NCBI GenBank assembly: GCA_037349105.1
Contig: JAYJMM010000113.1
Coordinates: 3,038,001-3,102,000 of the forward strand
DNA length: 64,000 bases
Origin: Limnomonas spitsbergensis
Taxonomy: Eukaryota; Chlorophyta; Chlorophyceae; Chlamydomonadales
Reading direction: 5' to 3'
In this document: one piece after another, positions 33,001 to 43,621 of the stretch
Layout: each line of letters starts with the position of its first letter
How positions within the stretch are numbered: the first letter of the stretch is position 1
The notes under the pieces: model-generated
What the model was told of the DNA's origin: nothing
Databases searched by the model: none
What the model saw: only the letters and a program-made list of their open reading frames with translations
Position numbers and translations under genes: made by a program

Positions 33001-36000
33001 TTCAGGGTTCGGGGATTAGGGTTAAGGATTGGAGGTCAACGGTATGTAAGGTTCAGGGTTGAGGGTTGAGAGTTCAGGGTTGAGGGTTGAGGGTTCTGGG
33101 TCATCCTTAGCGACCCCCTTCCATCAGGAGCAGCACCATCCCTTTGCAGTTGGATCTGACTGCAATGCCTACCGCTGTCACTTTTTTTCTGTTCTGCACG
33201 GCGGGATGGGGTTCGGTCTCGGGGTTGGTTTGTATGGCGGGAGAGGGCTAAAAGGCTGATTGAGTGTGTAGGTCCGGTGCAGTTTCGGAGATAGCATCAT
33301 TATATGACAAACAGGTGGTTTCAGGGCACATAAATTCAAAATGTCAGCAACGTTAACAAAAGCAAATAAGAAACCTGCCTGCCCAGATGAACTCTTTGGC
33401 CTTGATGCACGGGAACCTGAAAGACAGCCCCCCGGATGCCTGTGCCCTTTGGGGCACCACCTCCACCTGCCCGTCTACCCGCAATAGCCACACAGTGCTC
33501 AGCACACATTTGTATGGACCGCATTTATCACACCTTCGCATGGACCGTCTTCCCCACACATTTGCGCATACCGCATTCATCACACCTCTGCATGGACCGT
33601 CTTCCTCACTCATTTTCACGAACTGCCCGTATGACACCTCCGCATGGACTGTCTTTCCCACACCTTGGCATTGACGTCGGCCCCCTCGCCGATCATCCGT
33701 GCACCCGCCTCCACATCCCCCATCTTCGCCGCGTCAAACAGGTTGGCGACGGGCTTCGTGGGCGCGGGTGCCGGCTTGTTGTCGCCCTCTGCCGCCTGCT
33801 TCTCCAGCTGCACTGCGCGCATCTTGTTGCTTATCTTGGACATGAGCTCATCATCATCCCAGTACTGAGAGAGTGGAAGAGGGATTGAGAGGGATGACAG
33901 AGGGGGGTCAGAGGTTTGAAAGTGGGGGTGGGAGGGATTGAGAGGGACGACAGAGGGAGGTCAGAGGTTTGAAAGTGGGGGGGAGAGGGATGGCAGTAAG
34001 GGGTGAGAAGGATGGTAGTGGGAGGGTGAGAGGGATTGGGAGAGGTGATAGAAGGGGTCAAGTTTTGCTTTAATTGAGTCATTGGGTTCTTCGGAAACGA
34101 ACGTGTGAGTGCAATGTAATTACAGTGGTGCTCTGTCTCAGGCATTTAAGCTGAGGAGTGGCTCCTTGGAATTGCTACTATTGCACTCTATACCACCTGT
34201 GGGTGGTAGCCGGCTGGCCACCAGTGGGCAAATGGGAACCAAACCTTCACCGGCCTACAGCTAGTTGCATCAAGCCCTGGTCCAAAGAACCAGAGCTAAA
34301 GCCACCGGCCGTCTATCGGGTTTTAGCTGAAGTGTGAATGAAAAACCCTAAGATAAACAATGGTACTGGCAAGGCAAAGGCCCCTCCCAGCTTGTCCCGG
34401 CTCAGCAAGACGAGAATTTGAATCTAGAGAGAGCAAACTCAATCCGAATCATCGCAAGCCCGCACTGATGCCCCGGGGCATGACCACACAGAACATTGAC
34501 ACCCCCTTGCCGCCGACCGGTCACTATTGGCCTTTTAACTTAATTGATTGCCTGCGGGTGCTTCAGCCACTCGTTTGGGCACCACATCAGTGACAACTCT
34601 TCTTGCTGGTTGGCATCCCGCCTTGCCCCCCCGTCCGCACCTTTTGCAGGGCGATGGGACCTTTCTCCTTGACCTCTTCCCAGACCATAGCTAGGTCCGG
34701 GTCATCCTTCAGAAACGCAAAGCGCTCCGCGTTCTCTGGGGTTGAATTGGCCTGTGATGCCACACACAGCGGCGAGGGGTCAGAGATGGTCAGTGGCAGG
34801 GAGTGGTCAGAGAGTGGTCAGTGGCAGCGAGTGGTCAGAGGAATAAAGACGCCGCCTTCGACGCCAACACACAATAGCCTCAGGTCAGAGAAATTAAGAC
34901 GCTACCATTGATACCACACACAGCAGCGACTGAGAAGAGGTATGAAGGCACAGCCTGTCATACCAACAAACATTTAAGTCTGGTCAGAGAATTGAAGACA
35001 CTGCCTGTCATACCAGGCTGTGCATGGTCGAAGGAATAAAGATACAGCCTACATGACGCCACATAGCAACATAGCGGTGAACGATAAATTTACATATTTC
35101 GTTACACTCCCAGCATCGACTGGTCACAGATAGACAGGGCATGGCACGTAAGAGGGGGGAAGAGCATGGCAGCTCTGATTTGACACACACTGCCTGCTAG
35201 TCAAAACAGAGATTATGATCTATTCATACTAGGAATACCACACACACCACCGACTGGGCAGAGGGATATAGTGGTGGCGGGTGAAGGCAGAAAGGGCATG
35301 GCATGCATTATAATCCTCCCATACCCCGGCCGACACTTGCATCTTTGCCTTCCCTCAAAAAAGTGCAGAACCCTGACCCCCCCCCCCAAAGTGAAAGACC
35401 CTCAACCCTCAACCCCCTTCACTCTCAACCCCGATCCCTTGGCACAAGCCGCTAACTCGTCCTCCTCCCCCAGCTCCATGATATGCCCTCGTAGGTGAAG
35501 ATTCTCCCTGATGATACACCTACATGGAGGGGTGGTAACCCCCGACGGTACCTCCTGGTGTGTCCCCCCTAGGAGGAGAAGTACCCCCCTGATGATATCC
35601 CCCTAGTGTGTCCCACTGGGTGGAGTGGTGCCCTCCCCTGGTGTGACTCACATGCATGTTTGTAAAAGCGTGTGCAAGCTCCGGGTTCCTCAGGATCTCA
35701 GCGGCCTGGGGATCCAATAAGTCGAGTATTCAGGGCTCAGGGTTTTGGTATTAGGGTTTGTGAGGATCTTGGTGGCCTAAGGATACAAAGGTTTGTGTGT
35801 TAAGGCTTCAGGATTCAAGGTTCAGGGTTCAGGGTGTTGGGATCAGGGTTCATGAGGATCTCGGTGGCCTCAAGATTTAAAGCAGATTTGTTGTCAAAGG
35901 CAGGAATTACTGACGGGTACAACAAAACCAGGAGGACGTGAAGGACAGGGAGATCTGAGAGAAAAAACAGTGAAATCTGGAAAGTAAAACTACCTGGAAA

Positions 36001-38233
36001 TGTCTGGTGAGTTGCTGCTGAAGTGTCCACAAATCCACACACCACCCCTGGTGGCAGCAGCCCATGTTCCTTTTCTACCGCTCTCCGCTAGCTTAACGTC
36101 AAGGGTCTGTTTTCCACAGGGTGACAGTCGCACACCGGACCATTCAGCTGTGCTCATTATTGCAAACGCCAGACCACCTTGGAAAAAAGGGGACTGAACC
36201 TTGGACGGCCTGAAGGCCGTCACCTAAGCAGCAGGGGGCTTGTGCACCAAGCCCTGCCAGGTTGTGGTAAAGTGTAGATAAACCCACTATGGAACAATCT
36301 GCCAATCAGGAAGCCTGGGGCTCTACACCACCACTGCTCACTTGCGCCTGCGCCGCTTTGGCCGCCTCAGGATTGGCTTGCAGGTAGGCCAGTAGCGCCG
36401 TGGCTTGATCAGGGGGCATGCCAGGGGGGATCTTGACTGGGATCTGCGATAGGGCGGGGGGGGCATGCCAGGGGAAATCTTGACTGGGATCTGCGATAGG
36501 GCGGTGGACATGCCAGGCGGGATCTTTATCAAATCTGCTTTTGGGCGAGGGCAGGCCGGGACCCCCACTAACTGGGCATGTAGGCAGTAGGCGGGATCTT
36601 GACCGGGACCTGCGATTGGGCAGTAGGCATGCCAGGCGAGATCTGGATATAATCTGCTTTTTGGTATGGGTATGCCAGGTGGGATCTTGACAGGGATCTA
36701 CGAGATGATCTTGACAGTGGGTGAGGACATCGGACAGAGGGTGTGGGTAAAGCTGCACAGCTGGGGTTTGGGGTTTAGGGGCCTGCTGGAAAGAGGACAG
36801 CTGTGAGAGCAGGGGGGGCTTGAGGCTGACAGGTAGAAGGATGCCGAGGTCAGGACTTCGGGCGTTGTGTGAATATTTTTTGTGCTACCCAATCAGGAGG
36901 GCATCAGTGCATATTTTAGTGCACACTATGACAAGTTCAGGCAGGCCGCTCGGTAGCCACCACGGGCCGATGGGGACCGGTCAAGGTTCAGGTTCAACGC
37001 CGGACCTTGACCAGCCTACAGCTGGATCCAGGATGCCCAGGATGTCTGATGCGACAGGCCGTCTTGTTTTGGTGGTGTAGCTAACTTGTAGCTGAAAAAG
37101 ATTCAGATGCAGTTATGCTAAGCTGCATTGTTCCTTAAAGTCTGACGCCCAGTCTTTTTTGTGTGTGACTCAGCTACATGTCGGCTACACTCCGGCCGCT
37201 GGTCAAGGACCCCGTTTGTGGCCAATTTTGCTGTCTTGGCCACCAGTCATACACTGGTCCATGTTTTGCCCCAATCGGGCCTGTGGCTGCCGCGGGGACT
37301 TGTAGCCAAAGAAAGAAATGCTGGTGAGACTTTCACATCCCCCACAGGCAGGCACAGCGTTTTCTTTATATCCTGAGCCCTCACCATCCTATCTACTTGA
37401 GAGGGAGGGGCAGTGCTCCGAACCTTTTTCTGTTTGGGGACCCCTACGCCTTTCCTTTTCGTCCATGAGTCTTCATAACCCCGTCTGCCTGGTGGGGGGC
37501 GTGCAACAAAGCCTACCTACCCAAGGTAATAATGGACACCTGGTTGGCGGTGTAGTGTACGCTGTATATTTCAATGCACTGGATTGTAGCTGAGGCACGA
37601 TCAAGCAGACATTCGTAGTGCAGACTATTGCATTATCTGTGTATCCGCTCTGCCGTGGCTTTATCTACGTGACCTAATCTACAGGTGTGCATAAGATGCC
37701 ATGCGAGCCTTGGCGAGCTCTGGACAGCGTATCTCCGAAGTCAGCCGGTCTAGTAGGACAGAGACTCTTTTTGGACAAATCTCTCTGGCTAGGTGGTGCG
37801 TGGATGCATGATGTCAATGTGTAACGAAAGCGGAGGACGGAAAGTGACTGATTGCGTGCAATGGAGCAATCGAGAGGGCTAGGGCCATTATTAGGACCTA
37901 CTACCACTCCCGGCCCTGTTGCCTGTGAAACCAGAGCGACTGAACCCCAACCTCATCGGCTCGTTGCATGCTGCTCCTGTTAGTTGCTCCTGCTGCTGCT
38001 ATTTATGAAAGTAATTCGATGCTGTCTGAATGGATGAATAATAAACGCGAAGGCTACTCCCTGCCGCTGGCGCTTGCTCCCGTAGGCTGTCTTGCTTGCC
38101 TGCATACCTTTGTGCCGTCGGGTAGTGTGATCTCGGAAGCGTGGAGGATGGGCAGGTTGTTGGCGCTGGCGGGGGCAGCCTTGCGCGCGCTCGCCTTTGC
38201 AGAGCCCTTGCGGGTGGGGAGTGATGGTGCCAT
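30007..38233 (-). CDS. AKR2: AKR2-like STI1/ankyrin protein (293 aa, eight exons)
   Basis: Exons on the minus strand are 38233-38108, 36443-36342, 35705-35652, 34751-34641, 33864-33664, 32975-32840, 31495-31386 and 30048-30007 (stop). Every junction has GT-AG borders and matching phase. Residues about 77-145 form an STI1-like segment (RNPELAHAF, FLKDDPDL, KGPIALQKYWDDDELMSK). Residues about 168-290 form four ankyrin repeats (GEGADVNAK, EMVQLLIEKGVDV, NTVLHYAAGYGRQEVAELL, TPVDVATMNREK). This is the layout of AKR2, the plant cytosolic factor that binds chloroplast outer-envelope membrane proteins and guides them to the plastid. The N-terminus is about 50 residues shorter than land-plant AKR2 and starts with a basic Ala/Lys/Ser-rich stretch. 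Introns are full of tandem repeats, several grown from exon edges. Confidence 0.85.
30525..30665 (+). repeat. Interspersed repeat copy in the last intron of AKR2
   Basis: It shows CACCACTGGGCCCATGGGGACC, AACCCTTGACC and TATGTAGCTGAATTGTAGCT in order, in the antisense direction relative to AKR2. Confidence 0.65.
32025..32160 (+). repeat. Interspersed repeat copy in AKR2 intron 6
   Basis: GGTGGCCGCCATAGGGCC, GATGGGGACCAGACC and GAAGGTAGCTGAATTG mark another copy. It adjoins the 125-bp tandem array that follows. Confidence 0.6.
32190..32900 (-). repeat. About 125-bp tandem repeat built from the 3' end and donor of AKR2 exon 6
   Basis: Near 32205, 32325, 32455, 32575, 32710 and 32840 the sequence repeats, on the minus strand, GGCAAGGGAAACAC...CTACACTATGC(A)GCAGGTAGGT, which is the end of exon 6 and its splice donor. 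Each extra unit also holds AGCTACAATTCAGCTACA from the interspersed repeat family. The exonic copy is 32900-32840; the others lie in intron 6 and are degenerate to different degrees. Confidence 0.8.
33000..33115 (+). repeat. Degenerate GGGTTCAGGGTTGA minisatellite in AKR2 intron 5
   Basis: GGTTCAGGGTT and GAGGGTTGA motifs are repeated irregularly. Similar sequence recurs at 35735-35860 in intron 3. It resembles degenerate telomere-like or low-complexity intronic repeats. Confidence 0.65.
33505..33664 (-). repeat. Tandem repeat grown from the donor of AKR2 exon 5
   Basis: The exon 5 end CCAAG with donor GTGTGGGAAAGACAGTCCATGC is followed in the intron by about three more copies of AATGTGTGGGGAAGACGGTCCATGC with GAATGCGGT linkers, 50-63 bp apart. 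Confidence 0.75.
33880..34060 (+). repeat. GAGAGGGATGACAGAGGG minisatellite in AKR2 intron 4
   Basis: Purine-rich repeats (GGGGTCAGAGGTTTGAAAGTGGGGG, GAGAGGGA) lie just upstream of exon 5. On the transcribed strand this gives a long pyrimidine-rich tract before the acceptor. Confidence 0.7.
34195..34335 (+). repeat. Interspersed repeat copy in AKR2 intron 4
   Basis: GGCTGGCCACCAGTGGGC, AAATGGGAACCAAACC, CACCGGCCTACAGCT and TTTTAGCTGAAGTG mark the family in order. Confidence 0.65.
35525..35650 (-). repeat. Minisatellite directly after AKR2 exon 3
   Basis: On the minus strand the intron begins GTGAGTCACACCAGGGGAGGG and repeats GGGACACACNAGG with CACCACTCC-type linkers about three times. It looks like another array next to a splice donor, though the exon itself is not clearly repeated. 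Confidence 0.5.
36415..36715 (-). repeat. About 45-bp repeat copied from the acceptor side of AKR2 exon 2
   Basis: The unit GGGATCTTGACTGGGATCTGCGATAGGGC with GGCATGCCAGG (plus strand) occurs about five times. On the minus strand each full unit contains TATCGCAG, the acceptor used here, followed by ATCCCAGTCAAGATCCCCCCTGGCATGCC, which is the start of exon 2. Confidence 0.75.
36940..37100 (+). repeat. Interspersed repeat copy in AKR2 intron 1
   Basis: GGTAGCCACCACGGGCC, GATGGGGACCGG, CTTGACCAGCCTACAGCTGG and GTGTAGCTAACTTGTAGCTGAA in order. Confidence 0.65.
37150..37300 (-). repeat. Interspersed repeat copy in AKR2 intron 1, inverted
   Basis: CAGCTACATGTCGGCTACACTCCGGCC followed by CTTGGCCACCAG is the reverse complement of the family landmarks. 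It faces the copy at 36940, so the pair could form a hairpin. Confidence 0.55.
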
Positions 38234-38239
38234 GTGCGT

Positions 38240-40383
38240 TGCACTGCTCGCTATAGGAAGGTCGACCGGTGCTACTGCCCCTGCTGAGCTAATCTGTGCT
38301 GCGATGCTGAGTTAGCCTCCTAGTATCGTGCCAGTAGATCAGATGATAGCTAGATCGCGGCTCAGCCTTGTTAGAACTTCTTGTAAATATCGTGGTCAGC
38401 CTTTTAGGGCGAGGCAGTGAGAAAGGTGGTGATTGCGAGGTGCTCTTGTGGCGAGTGCGTAACAAGCTTGTGACCGATCGAAGTCCGCTCGATCGTGATC
38501 AGACAGGCGCGGCTGTAGCAGTTTGAGGGTCGGCTACTGCTGGCTACTGCCGCAGAAGAATCTGTTCGTATCAGGGGGTTCGTATCAAACCTCAGGAATT
38601 GTCAAATTTGTCCACCACCGCCACCGTCAGGGGGCGGAGTTCGGTATGACGCACAGTTTGTCCTCGCTGCATGCATCCCATTCGGATGATCAGCCAACTG
38701 TAACAATCAGATCGAAATGGCTGTAAGATTTTCATTGCGTTTGTTTTTTTGTGGCTCCCCTCCTCTTCACTATTCCACTTTCGACAGTTGCCCCACATTC
38801 TGGCGCTTCCAATCACCGGCATGTACAATTGTATATCCTTCGCATCTTGTTCAAGCTTTTGGTGAGCCAGCCTGTGTCGTCCTTTATGTCTCCCTACAGT
38901 CAGCCTCCACGCACGCACACCCCAACACTTGCATATCCTCTGCGAACAGTCTTACGCCAACTCAACTCCCATCTAAACCTTTGTGACATTTTTGTATACT
39001 GTAATTGAAAATGAGGCCATGCATGGTGTGCCAAAAGGTGCTTTGGACGGGTCTCTGCAAATATTGCCATGGTGTGCAACTGTGCATGGTGTGCAACACA
39101 CATACTGCAGTACTATATCGGTGCCATACCGTAGACGTCTTTTGCCGTCTTTTGCCATTCAACTATTCATGCCCATGCGGCTTGATAAAAACTACTGTTG
39201 GGCCCCGCGGCTAAAAAATACTCTAAGTAATTGCCTCACGCGAAGGCAAAGAACATCAACGGGGTAGTTCTAGAACTAATCGATAGCTCGCACGGAGTCC
39301 ACACACCGCCATATATAAATTATTTTGCACGGAGAAATTTTATATCCGCCATTCGTACCCCAGAATTATGGCTCCACTTTACCCCTCTCGTACCCAACAA
39401 GTACAAGTAAAAGTGCCGTATGGGTCGTACATGTGCTCTTCAACCCTTAAATATTACCGTAATGTAACACAATATTATCGCAATTTCGGAATTTTCTTGC
39501 CTTGAACTGGTTGCTGACGATAATAAATTACGTGAACAAATTCCCAAAGTCTTTAGCTTTGCTAATCGTGCTTGTTTCAAGTGCGACATCCGAAGCAAGT
39601 GAGACCTTCGAGTGTCCTACTCACATTGGCATGCATGGTTGACATGCAATGCTTTCACACTCGGGACCATGTGTCTCAAGTTGACTCTGCTCTGACATCT
39701 TCATGTGTTGCTAGAACTGAACCAATATTCCAAGATTTCCATGCGTCCTGTACACCAAATGCTGGCCGGGAGGTATAGCATTGATGAGGAATGCCATGGC
39801 CGTGCTCCTCGCATCGGAAGCAAAGGCCAACGCTTGTATACCAAGGTCGTAGCCTGGGGATTGAACAATCAAATTGACCACCCGGCCTCTTGCACCCTAA
39901 GGAAGAATCATGCCACTAGACCACATCCCTGTGGAGGACACATTTCATGAGAGCACATTCTTGCAACGCAACTCAAAGCACACCACCCGGTGGCCGATAT
40001 GGTGCCTGTAACGATCCTACAACTAGAACGCTACAGTGCCCCCATCCCACACCTTCCAGGGAGAGGGTGAGCGGGCAGCCTTGCAACTCAACTTGCCGCC
40101 CGGGGTGACCTGGGATGGTGACGGCACCTATTTTTTTGTTTTTGCCAGTTCCCTTTTTGACTTGATGGGCAGTTTCCATTGTTGTGATATCGGTAGTGTA
40201 CCTACCGTTTTAGGAGCTCTTTCAAGACGCGCTTGATGCTAAAGCTCTTGGCAGTTTGTTTGGGCCAGGTTGTCAGGGCTTTCGGTCTCTGATTTGGCGC
40301 TGCATGTTGCAGTCAGGGGTTAAGAGTGTCAGGCTTTTCTTTTTTCACTTGGTTTCCCTCGCGTGGGGTGCTCTTTATTAACC
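38240..40383. other. Region upstream of AKR2; no supported gene
   Basis: This should contain the AKR2 promoter, but I see no clear core element. A short plus-strand frame at 39005 reads CMVC...CKYC...CMVC, a zinc-ribbon-like spacing, but it has no identifiable continuation. A tRNA-Pro relic lies near 39845-39930. Confidence 0.35.
39845..39930 (-). pseudogene. tRNA-Pro(AGG)-like relic
   Basis: On the minus strand GTGGTCTAGTGGCATGATTC matches the tRNA-Pro D-arm, CTTCCTTAGGGTGCAAG the anticodon arm with AGG (one mismatch), and TTCAATCCCC the T-arm 3' side. About 15 extra bases split the T-arm and the acceptor stem does not pair. It is probably a pseudogene or the head of a tRNA-derived SINE. 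Confidence 0.5.
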
Positions 40384-40385
40384 TA

Positions 40386-40967
40386 CCGTAGAGCCACATA
40401 GACTTTGTTCATAATTAATTGATTATTGGCTTGCGTGGACATGGGTGTGCGCTAATCATAAGTCAATAATCGCCGCTATGCGGAGTGTCAGACAGGTTCC
40501 CAAACAACTATTTCGGGGGTGCGTGCTATGAAATAAAAACAGCAAATGTCAAAAAAACTGTTTGATTTGACATCCGTTGAGTGATCCTTACGCCAGTCCC
40601 CGCAGCGAAGCGCCATCCTAGGGGCAGAGACGGGTGCCGACGTTTCGGAACCCCAACAGCCACACGTTTCCTGAGGCTAGGAACCGGTGGAGGAGGAGGA
40701 TGACGACTTTGCTGAGTGTTGCTGACCGTGTACTGTCCATCCTAGCATCAAATGAGGGGTTTGACTGAGTTTTACTGTACTGTCTGAAAGTGCTGCGAGG
40801 ACGGAAATTAATATTATTTAACTGATGCTCGACGTTAAATTAAAGTACCTGCTGCGTGGCGTTACATTAAATTAAATTTCACCGGTGCACGCCCTTTTTT
40901 TTTTTTTGCTGCGCGACGAACTTATATTACTTTGTGTTTGCTGCGCGGACCCTATGTCGATTTACGA
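40386..40967 (+). mobile_element. TA-flanked MITE, related to the 43224 copy at its left half
   Basis: It starts CCGTAGAGCC after TA. The left half shares CATAATTAATTGATTATTGG, CGGAGTGTCAGACAGGTTCCC, GACATCCGT and ACACGTTTCCTGAGG with the other members. The right half has the AAATTAAA-type spacers and TGCTGCGCGGACC of the longer subfamily. The right terminus (TTTACGATAT) is eroded. Confidence 0.55.
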
Positions 40968-41244
40968 TATGCTTATGGGCATATTGGACGTAAGTTGTTG
41001 TTTTCGTTGGGAGTTTTTGCAAGCAATACATATATATATATACGGTAAGGGCGAGGCACATGAATATGCAAATGCTAACTAAAACAACAACTCCGCGCAA
41101 GGCATATAGTCGGAAGAGGAAAAGGCCGACTGCCTTGAGCTGAACAGCCCTCCTAGAAAGTTCTCCTAGATAGTCGATAGTACCGTTATGCCAAGTATTG
41201 AAATATAATCTTGATGTTTGGTACCGGTAATTAGTCTACGTCCC

Positions 41245-41660
41245 CCCCCAAAAAATGTTTGGCCTTTGACTACCAAGTTCGCACAACGGATTTTTTTTAA
41301 TTGTTTTTACCCCGCATGCTATTTGCGCACCCCCCACAATAATTAATTAAACGCGAAGTGAAACCGTTTCTACCGTAGTCATCCTCCTCCTCCGCCGGTT
41401 CCTTCAGAACCGCACCCTCTGGAGAAGACCAACCTGGCCGGTTCCTGACCTCAAGAAACGTGTGGCTGTTAGGGCTCCGAAAAGTCAGCAGTCGTCAGCA
41501 CCTGTCTCTGTCCACAGGATCGAGCTTCGCTACAGGGACTGGCGTAAGGATCACTCAACGGATGTGAAATGAAACAGTCGCACAAACGCACACTAGCGTG
41601 CGTTTTTTACATTTGCTGATTTTCATTATAGCGCGCACCCCCCACATTCGTGTTCATAGA
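41245..41660 (-). mobile_element. Degenerate MITE of the same family
   Basis: Family landmarks appear in reverse order: GCGCACCCCCCACAATAATTAATTAAACGCG, CTCAAGAAACGTGTGGCTGTT, CGGATGTGAAATGAAACAGTCGC and AGCGCGCACCCCCCAC. The ends are not clear. Confidence 0.5.
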
Positions 41661-41775
41661 AATGCCTTGAACTTCCTATCGGAAAGTCCGGGGCATTGGA
41701 TCCCGGAAATTCCTTGAAGCCGCATCAGCGCCAGCGGCATACTTTTCTCCTTTTACCTCTCGAAAAAACACCACT

Positions 41776-41848
41776 TTTCAGAGCCAGGTCTCGATCCTGG
41801 GACCTAGGGGTTATGGGCCCCTCACGCTAACCTCTGCGCCACTCTGAA
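41776..41848 (-). tRNA. Initiator tRNA-Met (CAU)
   Basis: On the minus strand a 7-bp acceptor stem TTCAGAG/CTCTGAA pairs perfectly and is followed by A. The D-arm is GCGC...GCGT, the anticodon arm AGGGG-CCCATAA-CCCCT and the T-arm CCAGG-ATCGAGA-CCTGG. The run of G:C pairs in the anticodon stem and the AUCG start of the T-loop are initiator-tRNA hallmarks. The CAGAGTGGCGCAG...GGTCCCAGGATCGA sequence closely matches plant initiators. No intron and no encoded CCA. It lies among MITEs. Confidence 0.92.
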
Positions 41849-41879
41849 CGGTCACGACTAACTTATATTATCTTACATC

Positions 41880-42495
41880 ATAATAGAAGTTAGGCCCAAA
41901 TCAAGAAGAAAAAATGTAGTTACCAATTATCCCATTCATTGTTCTCCTTTATGCACCACTTGGAAACATATTTAATTTAAATGACCGCACAGTCTTGAAT
42001 TCGATCACACAGGGTCGACGAAAATTTACAAATCATGTGCCCAGCGGACCCAGAGACCCTGCCGAACCTGCTTTGCCGGTAGAGGCCAGCTCACAGGCTA
42101 GCGAATTTTGTTGCTGGTATCCCAGACCGCCTGGTACGCAGCCCAAGTTCTGGGCTTATTTTTCAGCGCGCACCCCTTTTGATAGTTGAATTGGCGCAAA
42201 TAAAGGCAAATGTTCAGGATGGTGCTCCGGTATACTGCTTGTGCTGCCGGCATGAACTCACATGTAACGTCATTGACATGTTGCTCTAGGTTGCCTCCTC
42301 ATCCGCAAAGTCTTTTCCTCGCCAAAAGCTCATTACATGCTATAATTACTTTTTCACAAACCGGCGTCGGAAAGAGGCCATTTCTAAAGCATTTAAATGA
42401 TAACTCATCTTGCTTTCGATTTTAGTACATTCCTCCAAACACACTGGAAAGAAATTAAACGAGGAAAGAAAGAAACACATTAAAGTGGTTTTGGG
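41880..42495. other. No gene seen
   Basis: AT-rich stretch between the tRNA and the next MITE. Short open frames here show no domain or splice support. Confidence 0.4.
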
Positions 42496-42501
42496 GAAGT
42501 A

Positions 42502-43221
42502 CCGTAAAACGCCTTAAGGTCCGCGCACCCCCAAAAAAAAGAATTTATTTTTCGGCCGCGCACCCCAAAAAAGAATTTAAAAAACGGTTGCGCAGCGACG
42601 AAATTTTAATTTAATTTAACGCCGCGCAGCACATTTTAATTTAATTTAACGCCGCGCAGCACAAAATTTAATTAAACATCGCGCATCACTGAAATAATAT
42701 AAATTTCCGTCCGCGCAGCACTTTCAGCCAGTACTGTCAAACTCTGTTACAACTTCGCTTGAAGCTAGCAGGACCCGCATACCGTAGCCACCTTCCCTTT
42801 CCTCCGACGATTCCTGGCCTCAGGAAACGTGTGGCTATTGGTGCCCGGGGGGCTCAGTGGTACTACGGAACTTGGCAGTCCACCCTGAGGTCTGCGGTTC
42901 GAATCCTGTCAATGTTCAGCACTTCCAGCCAGTAGTGCTCATCTGAGTCATCAGTAGTGTTGCTGTGCATGGCTATTTGAGCAGACTTGACAAGGATGGC
43001 TGAACGGATGTCGAATCAAACAGTCGCGCGCTAGCCAGCGCGCCATTTTTTTTTGTAAAAAATGCTGTTTTTAATTCATACCGCGCACCCCCAAAATAGT
43101 TTTTGGGGATCCTGACTGACGCTCCGCGCACCGGAAATTTTGGAATTATTATTAGCGCGCAGCTATGTCCGCGCACCCCTATAATTATTTAATTACGAGC
43201 GGAGTAAAAGACGTTTTACGG
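42502..43221 (+). mobile_element. TA-flanked MITE (720 bp) with tRNA-like module
   Basis: Inverted ends CCGTAAAACG and CGTTTTACGG are flanked by TA. It carries repeated AATTTAATTTAACGCCGCGCAGCAC spacers and, at about 42842-42915, GGCTCAGTGGT...GGTTCGAATCC. It is nearly collinear with 6567-7245 in opposite orientation. The right TA is shared with the next element. Confidence 0.75.
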
Positions 43222-43223
43222 TA

Positions 43224-43619
43224 CCGTACAACCGCATAGACTACGCGCATAATTAATTATTAATTGGGGTTCGCGGACATGGCTGCGCGCTATTATTAAC
43301 TCAAAAATCGCCGTTGCGCGGAGTGTCAGTCTGGTGCCCAAACAACTATTGGGGGGTGCGCGCCGAGGTGCGCACTATGAAAAACAACAAATATCAACAA
43401 AAGCCATGCTAGCGCGCGACTGTTGATTTCACATCCGTCGAGTGATCCTTATGCCAGTCCGCGTAGCAAACCTCAATCATGGGGGCAGAGACGGGTGATG
43501 ACGACTGCTGACGATTCGGGGCCCCAACATCCACACGTTTCCTGAGGCCAGGAACCGACCAGGGTGTTAAACTGTACTTAATTGTTTTGGGGCTGCGCAT
43601 GCCCTAAATGGCTCTACGG
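43224..43619 (+). mobile_element. TA-flanked MITE, shorter subfamily, abutting the previous one
   Basis: It begins CCGTACAACC directly after the TA that ends the neighbouring element and finishes GGCTCTACGG before TA. It shares ATTAATTATTAATTGGGGT, CGGAGTGTCAG and CACACGTTTCCTGAGGCCAGG with the other members but lacks the tRNA-like module. Confidence 0.7.
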
Positions 43620-43621
43620 TA

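Noticed and set aside
35440..35500. Possible extra AKR2 exon reading HIMELGEEDELAA on the minus strand
   Set aside because: No acceptor in a phase compatible with exon 3, and exons 3 and 4 already join directly in phase.
39005..39214. Cysteine-rich frame with three CxxC pairs
   Set aside because: Zinc-ribbon-like spacing, but only about 60 codons, with no neighbouring exon or homologous copy to support it.
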